Below are positions 7,159 through 17,108 of a stretch of 64,000 nt of DNA, piece after piece. Under the pieces are notes generated by a model. The model made no database searches. It was not told where the DNA came from and was given only the letters and a program-made list of their open reading frames with translations. How positions within the stretch are numbered: position 1 is the first letter of the stretch; every line of letters starts with the position of its first letter. The position numbers were made by a program, and so were the translations under genes. The stretch lies in contig NZ_LVJI01000001.1 of assembly GCF_001637225.1 (NCBI RefSeq), forward strand, positions 434,001 to 498,000, in the 5' to 3' direction. Source of the stretch: Paenibacillus antarcticus. GTDB taxonomy: Bacteria > Bacillota > Bacilli > Paenibacillales > Paenibacillaceae.

Positions 7159-8240
7159 TCACTCCTTTTTACGTTGCTTCGTAATTGTTTAATAAACTCA
7201 GTTATCGTTGGGATCTCATTACCAAGAACAATTTCTAATGTGGATGAGGGCTCATAAACTTCTGTTACCTCTGTGATGCGGCTATCCATCGTAACTCCCC
7301 ACTTTTTATTTTGGAGTGTAACGATGTCTCCTAGGTCCCAATCTTGTTCATAGATAAAACTTCCAGTGTCGAGGACCTTACCGTTATAGGTCACAATCTG
7401 TTTTTGTTCAGCAAGTTTTTGTTTGCCTAGATAATCCAATTCAATTGCATCAACAGCGGATGAGCAATCAAGAAATGTTTCTCTGCGATTAAGCCCCGAA
7501 CCATTACCTACTATTTGGATGAATCTATCTTCGTCCTCCCCTTTACCCCCTGCATAGCCCACATTCTTATATTGTAGATCAGAGTCCAAATAATCTTGAG
7601 ACTGGATGTTATCAAATTCATGACTGAATATAACAGGTGGTAAAAGTGATTGCCCTGCGGTTAGATTCCTACCTGTTACCACATCAAAAACCCATTTCTT
7701 AGTTAAGAAATCCAACGCCACTTGCCAACCAATATCACAAAACTCAGCTATCTCCTGCTCAACTTTGTCCAATTGTTCAAACCGAGATTGCCACGGCGTG
7801 ACTTTTCCACGCCCTTTATTTGTGGCAACAGCAAAAAAAGGAATGTTGCGATCTGCATACACTCCGTTTACGATGTGGTTATTAACGTAATGCTTCATTA
7901 CTGTTTCTGCGTTACCTGATATACGGTCATAGCTATCAGTGACGGTTAAACGTCTGTCAAACACACCTCCAAGCGTAGGACCTTTGATGATGAGTGTTTC
8001 AATGCCGTTATCCTCTATGATTTGCCTACTCATGATTAAACCTGACTTGTGCGGTTGATTATTTACGACAATGACGCGTTCTTTTATCAATTGATCCACG
8101 CTTTGTTTTCCTAATGCAATGTGCATTTCGAATTCTCCAGGACGGTAAAACCTTCGCTTTAACTGCAAGCTTTCACAGTTGTCTATTTCACCATGTAAAT
8201 TAAAATTCGTGTCTAATATTCGAACTGATGGAGCTCCCAA
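7155..8240 (-). CDS. tail protein, Siphovirus ReqiPepy6 Gp37-like
   Basis: 361 aa. The opening (VRILDTNFNLHGEID, then YRPGEFEMHI) and the pattern of alternating strands match the ReqiPepy6 Gp37-like family, which occupies the Tal/baseplate-hub position after Dit. ITEVTEVYEP near residue 325 is a usual C-terminal signature. It would form the tail tip hub beneath the distal tail protein. No peptidase domain is apparent. Confidence 0.8.
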   Translation of the reverse strand: MGAPSVRILDTNFNLHGEIDNCESLQLKRRFYRPGEFEMHIALGKQSVDQLIKERVIVVNNQPHKSGLIMSRQIIEDNGIETLIIKGPTLGGVFDRRLTVTDSYDRISGNAETVMKHYVNNHIVNGVYADRNIPFFAVATNKGRGKVTPWQSRFEQLDKVEQEIAEFCDIGWQVALDFLTKKWVFDVVTGRNLTAGQSLLPPVIFSHEFDNIQSQDYLDSDLQYKNVGYAGGKGEDEDRFIQIVGNGSGLNRRETFLDCSSAVDAIELDYLGKQKLAEQKQIVTYNGKVLDTGSFIYEQDWDLGDIVTLQNKKWGVTMDSRITEVTEVYEPSSTLEIVLGNEIPTITEFIKQLRSNVKRSD

Positions 8241-8244
8241 TTTA

Positions 8245-9102
8245 TCACCCTCCTAAGAACCGATTACTCCAAGACATAGTTACAGTGGCTGGTAATTGGT
8301 CTGAGTCTTGACTACTTCCATAACGTAGGATGTTTTCGCCTATTTTGAGTTGAAAAAATGTACTGCCTAAATCGATCCAGTGGAATACATTTTTTTTAGA
8401 CCCATCGGCGTTTAATATTTCTACTCGTTTGTTTCCGCGTTCTGTAGTTATAAACAAAGTGTCAGTAGCTAACAATTCACAATTAACTTTTATGAATTCT
8501 CCTGTCGTCTCGTTAGTTACAATAGGGTTTGTTGCTGGGCCTTTATAGCGGATCTCTACAGGCGTTTCAACGTCTCCTGTGTTATGAAATACACCCCGAT
8601 AAGACGCAAGGGCAAATCGCGTTGGAAGGCGTAAAGGAAAAGTTAACCCTCCTACCTCAGCACGCAATGCCTTGGTTGCTGTTTCAATATCCCTCCAATA
8701 TGGATCATTGGCGATAAAGTTGATTACAAACAGATTAGCGTGAACAAAACGTTCCCCGAATACAGGACCTTCAAGAGCTATCGCGTCTATTGCATAGCTC
8801 CTGAATGAATTTTCATACACCAGTTTTCCAGGACCAAGTTTAGGGTTAAGGATCCGAGTGAGCTCACGGCGACGTTCATAAAGTTCCTGTTGGCTAATTG
8901 AATTAATAAATCCTTGGATTGGGATATCACGGTCATCCAATTGCGCTCCCGCAAAACTGCTACCATCCTGATATGGTGATTTGGTACTCTTTATTTCTGT
9001 GGAAACATTCGCCGTTCCGTCTATTTTTTGCAACACAAAAGGCCCGAAGGAGTCGAACACAACCGATTCGCCTCGAGTGTTTGTAAATGTGGCTATTTGC
9101 AA
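8245..9102 (-). CDS. distal tail protein (Dit)
   Basis: 285 aa. The N-terminal half (ESVVFDSFGPFVLQKIDG, then YQDGSSFAGAQLDDRDIPIQG, RRELTRILNP) matches the Sipho_tail/Dit family; the C-terminal half is a galectin-like strand-rich domain (GENILRYGS). Dit rings join the tail tube to the tip. It sits between the tape-measure gene and the tail hub gene, as is usual. Confidence 0.85.
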   Translation of the reverse strand: MQIATFTNTRGESVVFDSFGPFVLQKIDGTANVSTEIKSTKSPYQDGSSFAGAQLDDRDIPIQGFINSISQQELYERRRELTRILNPKLGPGKLVYENSFRSYAIDAIALEGPVFGERFVHANLFVINFIANDPYWRDIETATKALRAEVGGLTFPLRLPTRFALASYRGVFHNTGDVETPVEIRYKGPATNPIVTNETTGEFIKVNCELLATDTLFITTERGNKRVEILNADGSKKNVFHWIDLGSTFFQLKIGENILRYGSSQDSDQLPATVTMSWSNRFLGG

Positions 9103-9113
9103 TTCGACACCTC

Positions 9114-12100
9114 CTAGAATCCTGCTAACTTTTGTGCTGCTTTTACGCCAGCCTTGGCAACTGCACTTGGTGATGTAACTGGTGTATTAATGGTGATGTT
9201 GACGGATGTTTTACTTGCACCACTTGTTGATCCTCCACTAGATGAAGCAGATGTAGCTGCTGTTGCTGATGCTGCCAGTGCCATGGTCTGTAGTACCGCT
9301 GATCTAGCTGAATCAATCTGAGAGATCAATCCGGCAATCATAGATGACATTTCATCTACCTTCGGTTTAAAGCCTGCAACCATCTTTTCTCCTAGAGTTT
9401 GTCCGGCGGCTTGGTACCCATCACCGAACTTCTCAAGCAACTTCAATATTTCTTCTTGCTGATTCTGTATGATCATTTTTTCTGCCTCGGCTTGTAACGC
9501 CTTGGCTTCTAAGAGAGCCGCATAGTGCAATTGGGAATCTAATAATTGTTGATCAAGTGAAGCCTTCTGACTTGCGTAGATGGCGTTAATGTTTAACTGC
9601 TGCGCTTCATACTCTTCTGCCATAATCTCTTTCTTGATCACTAACTGATCCTTTATGGCTTGCGTTTCTTCAGAGAGTTTATCTTTTAAAACCTGTTGTT
9701 CTTCTTTGAGTGCGTCCTTTTTATCTGCTAGTTCCTCTTGTCTATGTCGCTCGTTTTGCTCGGCAATAACGGTATTCAATTGTTTTTCAAGTTGAGCGCG
9801 GTTGAAGTCATCTGGTTCGTATTCAATCTTTGCTTTCAGGCGATCTATCTTCTTCTTGTCGTCTGCATCTAGTTCTTCTCGGCTCTTCTGTTTCTCCGTC
9901 TGGTCCATTGCGTCCAGTTGCTTTTGGATTGCTTCCATCTGAGCATTGTAAACGGAATTGATTGCCTTGATTTCAGCATCAGCCGCTTCTTGTGCCGCTT
10001 TAGTACGGGCGTCGTAAACGGTTTTAATGCTGTCTAACTGGCTTCTCTTCCATTCCTCATTGGCACTCTGTGAAGCTTTTATACTTTCCTCTGCCGCCGC
10101 TTTCTCTGCCTGATATTTAGCCTTCAAAGCATCCTGAATGCCTTTGGATAGGTCGTTAATCGAATCGATCTGTGACTTTCTAACTTCTTCGGCATAGTCC
10201 CTTTGTAGCTGCATACGTTCGTTGGTCTGTTGTCTGATCTCTTCGGTGGTTTCTCTTTCAATAACCTTTTTTTCAGCTGCTGTATATTTGGTGTCCGCAA
10301 GGACTTTTTGAAGGTAATTCTTGTTAATATAAATCTGTTCGTTGTAAAGTTTGTCCTTTAACTTAAAAGCTTCTTCATCAGATAACTTCTCACGCACCAC
10401 ACGATCCTCGTATGCGGCTTGCAACTGTTGACTGGTGTATTTAACAACATCAATACGAAACTGTTTCTCAGCTTCAATCACACGTTTCTGTGCTTCATAG
10501 ATTTTATCGTCCATGTCGGCACGTTCATCAGCCGAATTCGCATAAAGCTTTTTAATCCGTTGTAGACGAGCGACTTCTTCAACTTCCGTAAGCTTGCCAG
10601 CTTCTTTGGATCGTTCATAATCCTTCAAAGCTTTTTCAAGTGATGCGTCGCCTAAAGCTTTTTTAACGCTGTATATCTTTTCTTCGATGGCCATCTTTTC
10701 TTCTGCTGTTTTAACATACTTAGATTTGATTGTTTCTAATGATTTTAATTCCTGTTCATCTGTGAGTTGATCAAGTGCTCTGAGGTGTTCGAGTTGCTTG
10801 TAGGCTTCATCAAGAGCTTTGTTTTGATATGCTGCCGCTTTTGGTGTTTTTGTCTTTGGCTTTGTTCCTGTATCTATTTTTACAGGCGCTACATTGACCG
10901 TAGGTATTACTATGTCTCCTGGCTTCATGCTGGCGAGAGCTTGTAAGCTTGCAGCCTCCCCGCGTAGGCGAGTGAGTTCGTCGTTCATTCGCCTTACAGC
11001 TACTTCAGCAAGCCCACCCGCACCTGTGATAGTCGCGATAGCTATTGCAATTTTTATAGCCGCTTCTTGTTTAACGATAGCCGTATTTTTTTCCTGCACA
11101 GCAGCCGTTGCTTTGGCTTGGATACTTGCCCATTCAACCGCAAGTTCTTGTTGCTTGATCAGCACTAATCCTTTTACTGCTTCAATGTTAATACCTGTTG
11201 CCGTAGCAAACTGTGGGAACTGATTTAGTAATTCTTTCTGAGCGGCGGTCCAATCGTTTGAACCTTTTTTAGCAGATCCATATGTTTTTATTAGGTTCCC
11301 AATGCCGTTGAGTTCTTGATTTCGGATAGCAATTGTTTTAGCTTTATCATTTAATTCGGATGTCGTCTCTTTATTTGCATCTTTAATGGCTTTGGTGTAA
11401 ATAGCAGTTGCGTCTTTGAGTTCTTTCATGGACTTTGTTGTTAACTTGCCGGAATCATCAACGAACTCTAGCGTAACCCCGAATTCATTAGCTGTTTTTT
11501 CTAAATCCTCTAGCTTAACGTCTAATTGATCAGCCGCACCGTATAGAGCACCCATGTTGTTCCCCATTTTAGCCCCATCAGAAGCGGAAGCAACATCAAT
11601 AAGTTTCTGATACGTTTCAGTTAACTCTTTAATTTTGTCTATCTTTTCTTGTGCGGCTTCTACTTCACTGCGAGATATTCCATTTTCTTGTACTTCCTGT
11701 AAATCCAACTGCGCTTGGGCTAAGTCCTCTGCGGCTTGCTTCGACTCTTCCATACTGTGCTGTATCGCAAAGAATGCCGCAGTTACAGCGATTGCGCCTG
11801 TGATAATTAAGCCGAACGGTGTTGTCGTCAGCCATATCGCCGCAACAGCAAGGCCTTTAATAACAGGTATGAGCGCCGCAAAGCTAGTGATTAGTTTTCC
11901 TGTGACAATTAACAAAGGACCGGCTGCCGCCGCCACTGCAAGCATTGTAAGCACAGTCTTTTGCATTTCAGGATCAAGAGCCGCGAACCATTCAGCACCT
12001 TCCTCGACTGATTTTAACATTGGTTCTAAAGCATCAAGAGCAGACATTAATGCAGGTACAAGAGCGTCACCCAATGTTATAGCTGCATCTGTTATTCGAT

Positions 12101-13532
12101 TGCCTAGTATCTTGAGTTGTGACGCTGTTGTTTCGTATCTAGTAGTCGCTTCTTTAGTGAGTGCTGTGTTGTCTTCCCATGCCTTTGAACCGAGTTCTAA
12201 GCTAGTTCTAAACAAATCCCCCGCACCAGAAGCACGAAGCAAGGCGTCACGCACACGAATTTCAGATAAGCCCAATGCATCAAGGACTCCAAAGGTATTT
12301 TCTCCCGCCTTGGACATTCGACCTAAGCCCTCAATAAATGAGGTCAATGCGCCCGCCGCGTCCTTCTGGAATAACTCTTTAAATTGTTTTGCAGACATGC
12401 CAGCTACTGCGGCGAAGTTGTTTAAGTCCTTACCGCCATTCACCGCCGCCTGTGCCATATCTATCATAACCCGCGAGAATGACGACCCACCTGATTCAGC
12501 TTCGATACCCACAGAAGACAATGCCCCTGCAAACGAAAGTATCTCAGCTTCTGTCAATCCGACCTGTTTACCCGCCCCTGCAAGCCTTAAAGCCATTTCG
12601 GTAATTTCAGCTTCAGTTGTGGCAAGGTTGTTACCGAGCGCTACAATTGTGGACCCAAGCTTATCAAATTCACTTTGCGGCATCTGAGTGATGTTGGCTA
12701 ATCGAGCTAGTGACGTAGCCGCCTGATCAGCGCTCATATTAGTTGCAACGCCTAGGTCTACCATAGTGCGAGTAAAGCCCATGATGGCTTCGTTTTTGAC
12801 ACCCAATTGACCAGCCGCCGCGCCTACTTCTGCGATTGCCGTTGCACTTGCTGGCATTTGTTTGGACATGTCACGAATACTTGTTTCAAACTGTTTGAAT
12901 TCTTTTTCCGTTGCATCTACCGTCTTTCTAAAGGATGCCATGGAAGTTTCAAAGTCTATACTGGATTTAACTGATGCAGTACCCGCTGCAACTAAGGGAA
13001 CTGTCACCCCGAGAGCCAAGCTTTGCCCCGCCGAGGACATTTTCTGACCTGCTGATTCCATTTTCTTGGCAGCCGCATCTAATGCAGTTGAAGCTTTTTG
13101 CCATGCTGTCGTTTGTTTGTCTACCTCGACGGTAGTACTTTTCAGTTTGGTGTCCATCTTGCCTAGCTCTGCGGTAGTCTTCTTTAACTCGGTATCCATC
13201 TTGTTGTACTGAGCAACTGCCTTGTTCAGCTTGGTTTCAAGGTTTTGGGTCTCTCTTGCATCCTTACCCTTTGCTGTGGCGGCTTCTTCATGCTGTTTTT
13301 TAAGACTTAGGATCACCTTCGCTTGGATATCCATCTGTTTATTTAGTCCGTCTGTCTTTGTCTTAAGAACATCTTGAGAGCTTGCATGATCTCCTAACTT
13401 AGAAGATGCCGCCTGAAACTCCGATTGTACGACTCTCATCTGCCGCCCGAGTTTAGCCATCGATTGTTCTACGCCCGAATCATCAATCGATAGTTTGGTG
13501 ACCAGATTGGATACTTCAATTTCATCAGCCAT
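9114..13532 (-). CDS. tail tape measure protein (TP901 family)
   Basis: 1472 aa, the longest gene in the window. Residues 1-140 are coiled coil; about 185-520 are the TP901 core (SSIDFETSMASFRKTVDATE; GVATNMSADQAATSLARLAN; LGLSEIRVRDALLRASG). Hydrophobic segments lie at about 545-600 (VAAAAGPLLIVTGKLITSF; FGLIITGAIAVTAAFFA). Residues about 870-1390 are long, highly charged helices; the end is serine/threonine-rich. By the usual proportion of tape length to tail length, a tail of roughly 200 nm or slightly more is expected. No lytic domain is evident. Confidence 0.92.
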   Translation of the reverse strand: MADEIEVSNLVTKLSIDDSGVEQSMAKLGRQMRVVQSEFQAASSKLGDHASSQDVLKTKTDGLNKQMDIQAKVILSLKKQHEEAATAKGKDARETQNLETKLNKAVAQYNKMDTELKKTTAELGKMDTKLKSTTVEVDKQTTAWQKASTALDAAAKKMESAGQKMSSAGQSLALGVTVPLVAAGTASVKSSIDFETSMASFRKTVDATEKEFKQFETSIRDMSKQMPASATAIAEVGAAAGQLGVKNEAIMGFTRTMVDLGVATNMSADQAATSLARLANITQMPQSEFDKLGSTIVALGNNLATTEAEITEMALRLAGAGKQVGLTEAEILSFAGALSSVGIEAESGGSSFSRVMIDMAQAAVNGGKDLNNFAAVAGMSAKQFKELFQKDAAGALTSFIEGLGRMSKAGENTFGVLDALGLSEIRVRDALLRASGAGDLFRTSLELGSKAWEDNTALTKEATTRYETTASQLKILGNRITDAAITLGDALVPALMSALDALEPMLKSVEEGAEWFAALDPEMQKTVLTMLAVAAAAGPLLIVTGKLITSFAALIPVIKGLAVAAIWLTTTPFGLIITGAIAVTAAFFAIQHSMEESKQAAEDLAQAQLDLQEVQENGISRSEVEAAQEKIDKIKELTETYQKLIDVASASDGAKMGNNMGALYGAADQLDVKLEDLEKTANEFGVTLEFVDDSGKLTTKSMKELKDATAIYTKAIKDANKETTSELNDKAKTIAIRNQELNGIGNLIKTYGSAKKGSNDWTAAQKELLNQFPQFATATGINIEAVKGLVLIKQQELAVEWASIQAKATAAVQEKNTAIVKQEAAIKIAIAIATITGAGGLAEVAVRRMNDELTRLRGEAASLQALASMKPGDIVIPTVNVAPVKIDTGTKPKTKTPKAAAYQNKALDEAYKQLEHLRALDQLTDEQELKSLETIKSKYVKTAEEKMAIEEKIYSVKKALGDASLEKALKDYERSKEAGKLTEVEEVARLQRIKKLYANSADERADMDDKIYEAQKRVIEAEKQFRIDVVKYTSQQLQAAYEDRVVREKLSDEEAFKLKDKLYNEQIYINKNYLQKVLADTKYTAAEKKVIERETTEEIRQQTNERMQLQRDYAEEVRKSQIDSINDLSKGIQDALKAKYQAEKAAAEESIKASQSANEEWKRSQLDSIKTVYDARTKAAQEAADAEIKAINSVYNAQMEAIQKQLDAMDQTEKQKSREELDADDKKKIDRLKAKIEYEPDDFNRAQLEKQLNTVIAEQNERHRQEELADKKDALKEEQQVLKDKLSEETQAIKDQLVIKKEIMAEEYEAQQLNINAIYASQKASLDQQLLDSQLHYAALLEAKALQAEAEKMIIQNQQEEILKLLEKFGDGYQAAGQTLGEKMVAGFKPKVDEMSSMIAGLISQIDSARSAVLQTMALAASATAATSASSSGGSTSGASKTSVNITINTPVTSPSAVAKAGVKAAQKLAGF

Positions 13533-13552
13533 TTTTAATTCTCACCCCCTCG

Positions 13553-14065
13553 TCACATGTAATTTCTTATGAAGTCATCCGAAGCAGTCGCTTGCTCTTC
13601 ATCCGCTTTGTCCAAACCGTTATATCGTTTATGTACTGCCCATAAGGAGATCAATTTTCTTAACGTACAACACCAAAAAACCGTCTCTTGCATCTCCAAG
13701 AGTACGGTTCCGATATAGTAGAGCCAATCCCAATCCAAGCCTTTATCTGCTTCGGTATTAGTCGCTACTTTGTTTTTATGTTTATCAGGATCAGGCAACG
13801 CTAGTTCTAGAGCCTGTAATATCTGTTTTTTTAATGTATCTCTGTTGGTTAGATCGACTAACAATTCTAAGTTTTCAATCGGCACTACCTCTTCATGAGC
13901 TAGCCCGAGTTGTAAAATGTGAGGAATATTATCATCGTTAAAGTGGAGTGCTTGCATGGCTTTGTTGATTGATCCGTATGTTTTGTCAAATTCATAGAAT
14001 GAACTGAGGTCAAATAGCAGATGTTTAGTTCCGTTTAATTCAATTGGGGTTTTCTCGGCTTTCAT
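13553..14065 (-). CDS. tail assembly chaperone
   Basis: 170 aa immediately before the tape measure, the place of the gpG/gpGT chaperones. The first part (TPIELNGTKHLLFDLSSFYEF, with YGSINKAMQAL) matches the G half, and a later segment (YYIGTVLLEMQ, TLRKLISLWAVHKRYNG) matches the T-type half. Both lie in one open frame, so the programmed frameshift usual in this gene pair does not seem needed here; I saw no convincing slippery heptamer. Confidence 0.7.
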   Translation of the reverse strand: MKAEKTPIELNGTKHLLFDLSSFYEFDKTYGSINKAMQALHFNDDNIPHILQLGLAHEEVVPIENLELLVDLTNRDTLKKQILQALELALPDPDKHKNKVATNTEADKGLDWDWLYYIGTVLLEMQETVFWCCTLRKLISLWAVHKRYNGLDKADEEQATASDDFIRNYM

Positions 14066-14084
14066 TATTCAGCCCTCCAAGCAT

Positions 14085-14113
14085 TAAAAAGAGAGTCGAT
14101 ATAATCGACTCCC
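14085..14113 (-). terminator. intra-operon terminator/attenuator
   Basis: On the minus strand GAGTCGAT and ATCGACTC form an eight-pair stem with a three-base loop, followed by TCTTTTT. It sits in the gap after the 251-aa structural gene and before the tail chaperone, so it probably reduces but does not abolish readthrough into the tail genes. Confidence 0.6.
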
Positions 14114-14120
14114 TGTGGTG

Positions 14121-14876
14121 TTACCATGTCGTTAAAGGTGATCTCTTCCAAGTGTTATCTGCAATGCAAACATAAATAAAGTTTGCATCCCAACAGATAT
14201 CGCCAGTCTTGCCAGTGTCGATTGCACTAATGGGAGAGTGTGACTTACGGATTCTAATACTGTTGTCACCAGATATGTCCAATGTTGCCGATGTTTCGAG
14301 GATTTGAACGTTTTTCTCCACCCCATCCGCGCTAACAAATACGACTTGGTCTTCCCAAAAGATTGCTGCCGGATCTCCCCCGGGTGTCTTGCCTGTCCAT
14401 AGCTCGATTGGTTGGATACCATCCCAGTAAAAATGGACTTCATACCATGCCCAATCAGTAGATATTTGTCCAGCTGAAAGCTGTAATACTGCTTCTACCG
14501 CGCTATCTTTTGATACCTTAAAGGGGTCAACGTTTTGAACGACAATTGCAAAATTTTTGTAACTTAGATCTGTAGATCCGGACTTTTTCAGCCTACATCT
14601 CACTGTGTACTGTCCCGCCTTATTACCAAGAAGATTCTCGATGACTTTACCTGTTGTACCTCCGTAAGTAGCCTTACTGTTGCCCGTTGCATGAAGTACA
14701 AATTTAACACATCTTCCACCGGTTGCCCCTACTTGTGTATCGTCATAACTCCCACCAAACCCGCTATTAAGAACTAGGTTCTTAGCTTCGACAATTTGGC
14801 GTATTCGCGGGCTTGTAGTAATTTCGTTTCGCGGTGTAACTAACCCTCGGAGTGGGACTGACGTATATCTGCTCAT
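14121..14876 (-). CDS. structural protein with jelly-roll-like domain
   Basis: 251 aa. The N-terminus is a short basic linker; residues about 30-190 (VLNSGFGGSYDDT; QYTVRCRLKKSG; WYEVHFYWDG) read like a carbohydrate-binding jelly roll. The C-terminal 40 residues (GDICWDANFIYVCIADNTW) form a small domain seen at the ends of many phage surface proteins. It lies between the major tail and tail chaperone genes, so it may decorate the tail or capsid and bind host glycans. Decoration is inference. Confidence 0.6.
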   Translation of the reverse strand: MSRYTSVPLRGLVTPRNEITTSPRIRQIVEAKNLVLNSGFGGSYDDTQVGATGGRCVKFVLHATGNSKATYGGTTGKVIENLLGNKAGQYTVRCRLKKSGSTDLSYKNFAIVVQNVDPFKVSKDSAVEAVLQLSAGQISTDWAWYEVHFYWDGIQPIELWTGKTPGGDPAAIFWEDQVVFVSADGVEKNVQILETSATLDISGDNSIRIRKSHSPISAIDTGKTGDICWDANFIYVCIADNTWKRSPLTTW

Positions 14877-14898
14877 TATTAATCGCCTTCCCTCCTAA

Positions 14899-15297
14899 TT
14901 AAGTTGCGATATACGAGATTCCTTCACCACCAACTGATGCATTGATGAATATTAAATTCGCGTTGTTTACAGTGAGAGTTATCGCGCTGTCTGCTTTAAG
15001 CTTTGCACCGTACGAAGTTGAGAGCACGCCTGTTCCACCAATAAAAATATCACCGGTGTTTATATCCTTAGCGATGATCGTTACCTCACGACATGGTAAG
15101 GTTGGTAGTTGTACGGCGGTACCCGCAGCGGCAACGCTCACTAGTCCATGTTTTAACTGGTGACTGCCTACAGGGGTTACAAAAGGAGCTCCATCCCTGC
15201 CCTGTGCGTAGTTATATTTATTAGTTGCTATATCGTAGTACTGTGGAGCTATTGTGCCATCCTTTGTTTTCACTAATGATTCAGTTTCACCTGACAT
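14899..15297 (-). CDS. phage structural protein, possible decoration protein
   Basis: 132 aa, strand-rich and glycine/alanine-rich (TIIAKDINTGDIFIGG; INASVGGEGISYIAT). It follows the major tail protein gene after two hairpins and precedes the jelly-roll protein. The content suggests a compact beta fold added to tail or head surfaces. I do not recognise it with certainty. Confidence 0.55.
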   Translation of the reverse strand: MSGETESLVKTKDGTIAPQYYDIATNKYNYAQGRDGAPFVTPVGSHQLKHGLVSVAAAGTAVQLPTLPCREVTIIAKDINTGDIFIGGTGVLSTSYGAKLKADSAITLTVNNANLIFINASVGGEGISYIAT

Positions 15298-15318
15298 CTT
15301 ATCCCCTCCCTAAATATT

Positions 15319-15410
15319 AGGCGGCGTATATAGCCGCCTTGGTTGTTTGATACGGCTTCCCTGCAAGTAGATTAGATAGAGATCGGTTGCAGTGGAGATA
15401 GGAAAGCCGT
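15319..15410 (-). terminator. two hairpins after the major tail gene (attenuator)
   Basis: Two structures follow the major tail protein stop on the minus strand. The first pairs ACGGCTT with AAGCCGT (15352-15410) with an inner CTGCAA/TTGCAG helix. The second pairs AGGCGGC with GCCGCCT (15319-15339) and is followed by an A/T-rich stretch without a clean T run. Together they may stabilise the abundant upstream mRNA or partly terminate it. Confidence 0.45.
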
Positions 15411-16003
15411 TAAGGGTTTGGGATTTCAGAAGGTACCGTAGTAAACCACGATGCAATCAGAGATGCGCTTGCAACGTCAGCACTATCAGCACGAAATCTC
15501 CAATTACCATCGAATAAACGTTTCAAGAAGACACCATTGATCGTTGGTGTTTGGTATGTTGGTGTCCCTTCCTTTGTCTTCGCTTCAGAACTCGGCAAAC
15601 TAAATTTACCTTTGAGCAACCAAGTGTAAAGGAACGTCCCATCTGACATGCTTATTCTGTAACCTAGTGCAACCTCTGGTGCTTGGTCATCAGCATTATC
15701 GACCAACAATCCGTTAGCACTTAGCGTTGATCCTAACAACTCAGCTTGTGTAGCGAATGGAATATCAGCTACTCCAATAGCGACAGCTATTTCGCCAAGC
15801 GCATTAGTTGTAAGGATAGGTCCGTCATTCCCAAATAGTGTTGCTGAATTCACTGATGGGGTAACATTTGCAGTTATCGCAGGTAACATTAATTTTGGTG
15901 TTCCGTATGTGGCCCCTGTTTTGTCATCTTTAATTAGAAGGGCATAATAAATATCTTGTAAACCGACTGGCGTAGCTATGTTTTGTCTTGGCAAATCAAT
16001 CAA
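15410..16003 (-). CDS. major tail protein (phi13 family)
   Basis: 197 aa. The start (NIATPVGLQDIYYALLIKDD), the central QAPEVALGYRISMSDGTFLYTWLLKGKF and the EAKTKEGTPTYQTPTINGVF segment fit the phi13-type major tail tube subunit. It polymerises around the tape measure to form the tail tube. It overlaps the tail terminator gene by 4 bases and is followed by two hairpins that may set its mRNA level. Confidence 0.85.
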   Translation of the reverse strand: MIDLPRQNIATPVGLQDIYYALLIKDDKTGATYGTPKLMLPAITANVTPSVNSATLFGNDGPILTTNALGEIAVAIGVADIPFATQAELLGSTLSANGLLVDNADDQAPEVALGYRISMSDGTFLYTWLLKGKFSLPSSEAKTKEGTPTYQTPTINGVFLKRLFDGNWRFRADSADVASASLIASWFTTVPSEIPNP

Positions 16004-16365
16004 CTCCCATATTTTATAGTTTTGTATCGTAAAACTTTGTGGTACGTTTTTGTTTCTTTTTCGAACAGGTCATTAGAACCGGAACGTGTGAATCCGATTT
16101 CTTCCATGGTTTTATTGACCTCTTGAGCGATGGGTCCAGTGTTACCTGGTGTCCATATGTCAACTTGGAAATGGATCTCGCTATTTAGCGCAACATCACT
16201 TGCATAAAGTTTGTCAAAGTTGACGAGTTCAAAAAATGTAATGTAAGTAAGCTTTAATGCATCCGGTGATACTTCAGGCCAAACATATTTACCGCCCAAC
16301 AGCAAAACAAGCGCCGAATTATTTCTCAGCGCTTGCGTTATGGTGGGTTTAAGATCAATTAACAT
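16000..16365 (-). CDS. tail terminator / completion protein (DUF3168-like)
   Basis: 121 aa. LKPTITQALRNNSALVLLLG at the start and a pattern of long strands (EIHFQVDIWTPG) match the gp17/DUF3168 tail-completion group that caps the tail tube and joins it to the head connector. It overlaps both neighbours by single-codon junctions (start shares a base with the upstream stop), showing tight translational coupling. Confidence 0.75.
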   Translation of the reverse strand: MLIDLKPTITQALRNNSALVLLLGGKYVWPEVSPDALKLTYITFFELVNFDKLYASDVALNSEIHFQVDIWTPGNTGPIAQEVNKTMEEIGFTRSGSNDLFEKETKTYHKVLRYKTIKYGS

Positions 16366-16751
16366 TACTGCATCCCCTTTCTAAATTCTGCCGAAAGGAA
16401 TTGGGATACGCGACTTTTGTTTTCATGGAAGCTTGGGTAAATGAAGGGACGGGCTGAATGGTTCTTCGTTCCATACTCGTCAAAGTGAGCTCTCCATTTC
16501 GTCTTATTGCCTGGACCGATTGTTACAAATCGTAGTCCATCCTCTCGCCTTACAGGGCTAACATTAATGTCATCCCTCATATGGAGATGGTCAATTGAAC
16601 TAACAGAAACCTTTTCTCGTTGTCCCTCAGCGAAGATTTCCCCACCTTCACGCAATCCTTGATTCTCCAAACGAAAAATGCCTGAATTCATCTTTCTACG
16701 GATGGACTCAAGCATTTGATCAACACCTTGTAATTCAACGCCGCTACCCAT
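16365..16751 (-). CDS. HK97 gp10-like neck protein
   Basis: 128 aa. The helical start (LQGVDQMLESIRRKMNSG), central HMRDDINVSPVRR and C-terminal FDEYGTKNHSARPFIYPSF match the HK97-gp10 family, which occupies the neck or tail-joining position. It lies between head closure and tail terminator genes with short overlaps. Confidence 0.8.
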   Translation of the reverse strand: MGSGVELQGVDQMLESIRRKMNSGIFRLENQGLREGGEIFAEGQREKVSVSSIDHLHMRDDINVSPVRREDGLRFVTIGPGNKTKWRAHFDEYGTKNHSARPFIYPSFHENKSRVSQFLSAEFRKGMQ

Positions 16752-17108
16752 TGGTTACCTCTATAGCCATTAGGTGTGTTTCTGTTCGGTCATCAAATAC
16801 ATCATCTAACGGTACTGTTATCTCGTAGATCCGATTGTCCTTCAGGTCGAGAAGGCGCATGTCAGAGGTAATCCCTGCTCGGTAACGGATTTTATATCGC
16901 ACCGTTTTTTCAGCTTGAGCAGCAGCGGCCTCAAAGAATTCACGTCCTCGTAATGGTTCGCGTGAAGCCCATACGGTAGCAACTTCTTCCCATGGCGGGT
17001 TGGTTATTGGATACCCCGCTGCATCCTCGGAAAGGCCTTTTTTTTGGATTGTGATTCGTCTGTTCAGCTTTCCGGCATTCAATTTAGGCTTATACCTGTG
17101 TGGTTGCA
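16744..17108 (-). CDS. head closure protein (SPP1 gp16-like)
   Basis: About 121 aa from the ATG at 17108, preferred because AAGGTGA lies just upstream; an in-frame start at 17139 has no such site. LNRRITIQKKGLSEDAAGYP, then WASREPLRGREFFEAAA and VRYKIRYRAGI are diagnostic of the phage head-tail joining family. It seals the connector after DNA packaging. Confidence 0.85.

Noticed and set aside
11635-12687. 350-aa plus-strand reading frame opposite the tape measure gene
   Set aside because: It is antisense to the conserved TP901 core and is an open-frame shadow of alanine-rich helical coding.
13770-13800. Programmed frameshift in the tail chaperone gene
   Set aside because: Both G-like and T-like parts are already in one frame, and the A-rich stretch here does not fit the slippery pattern in frame.
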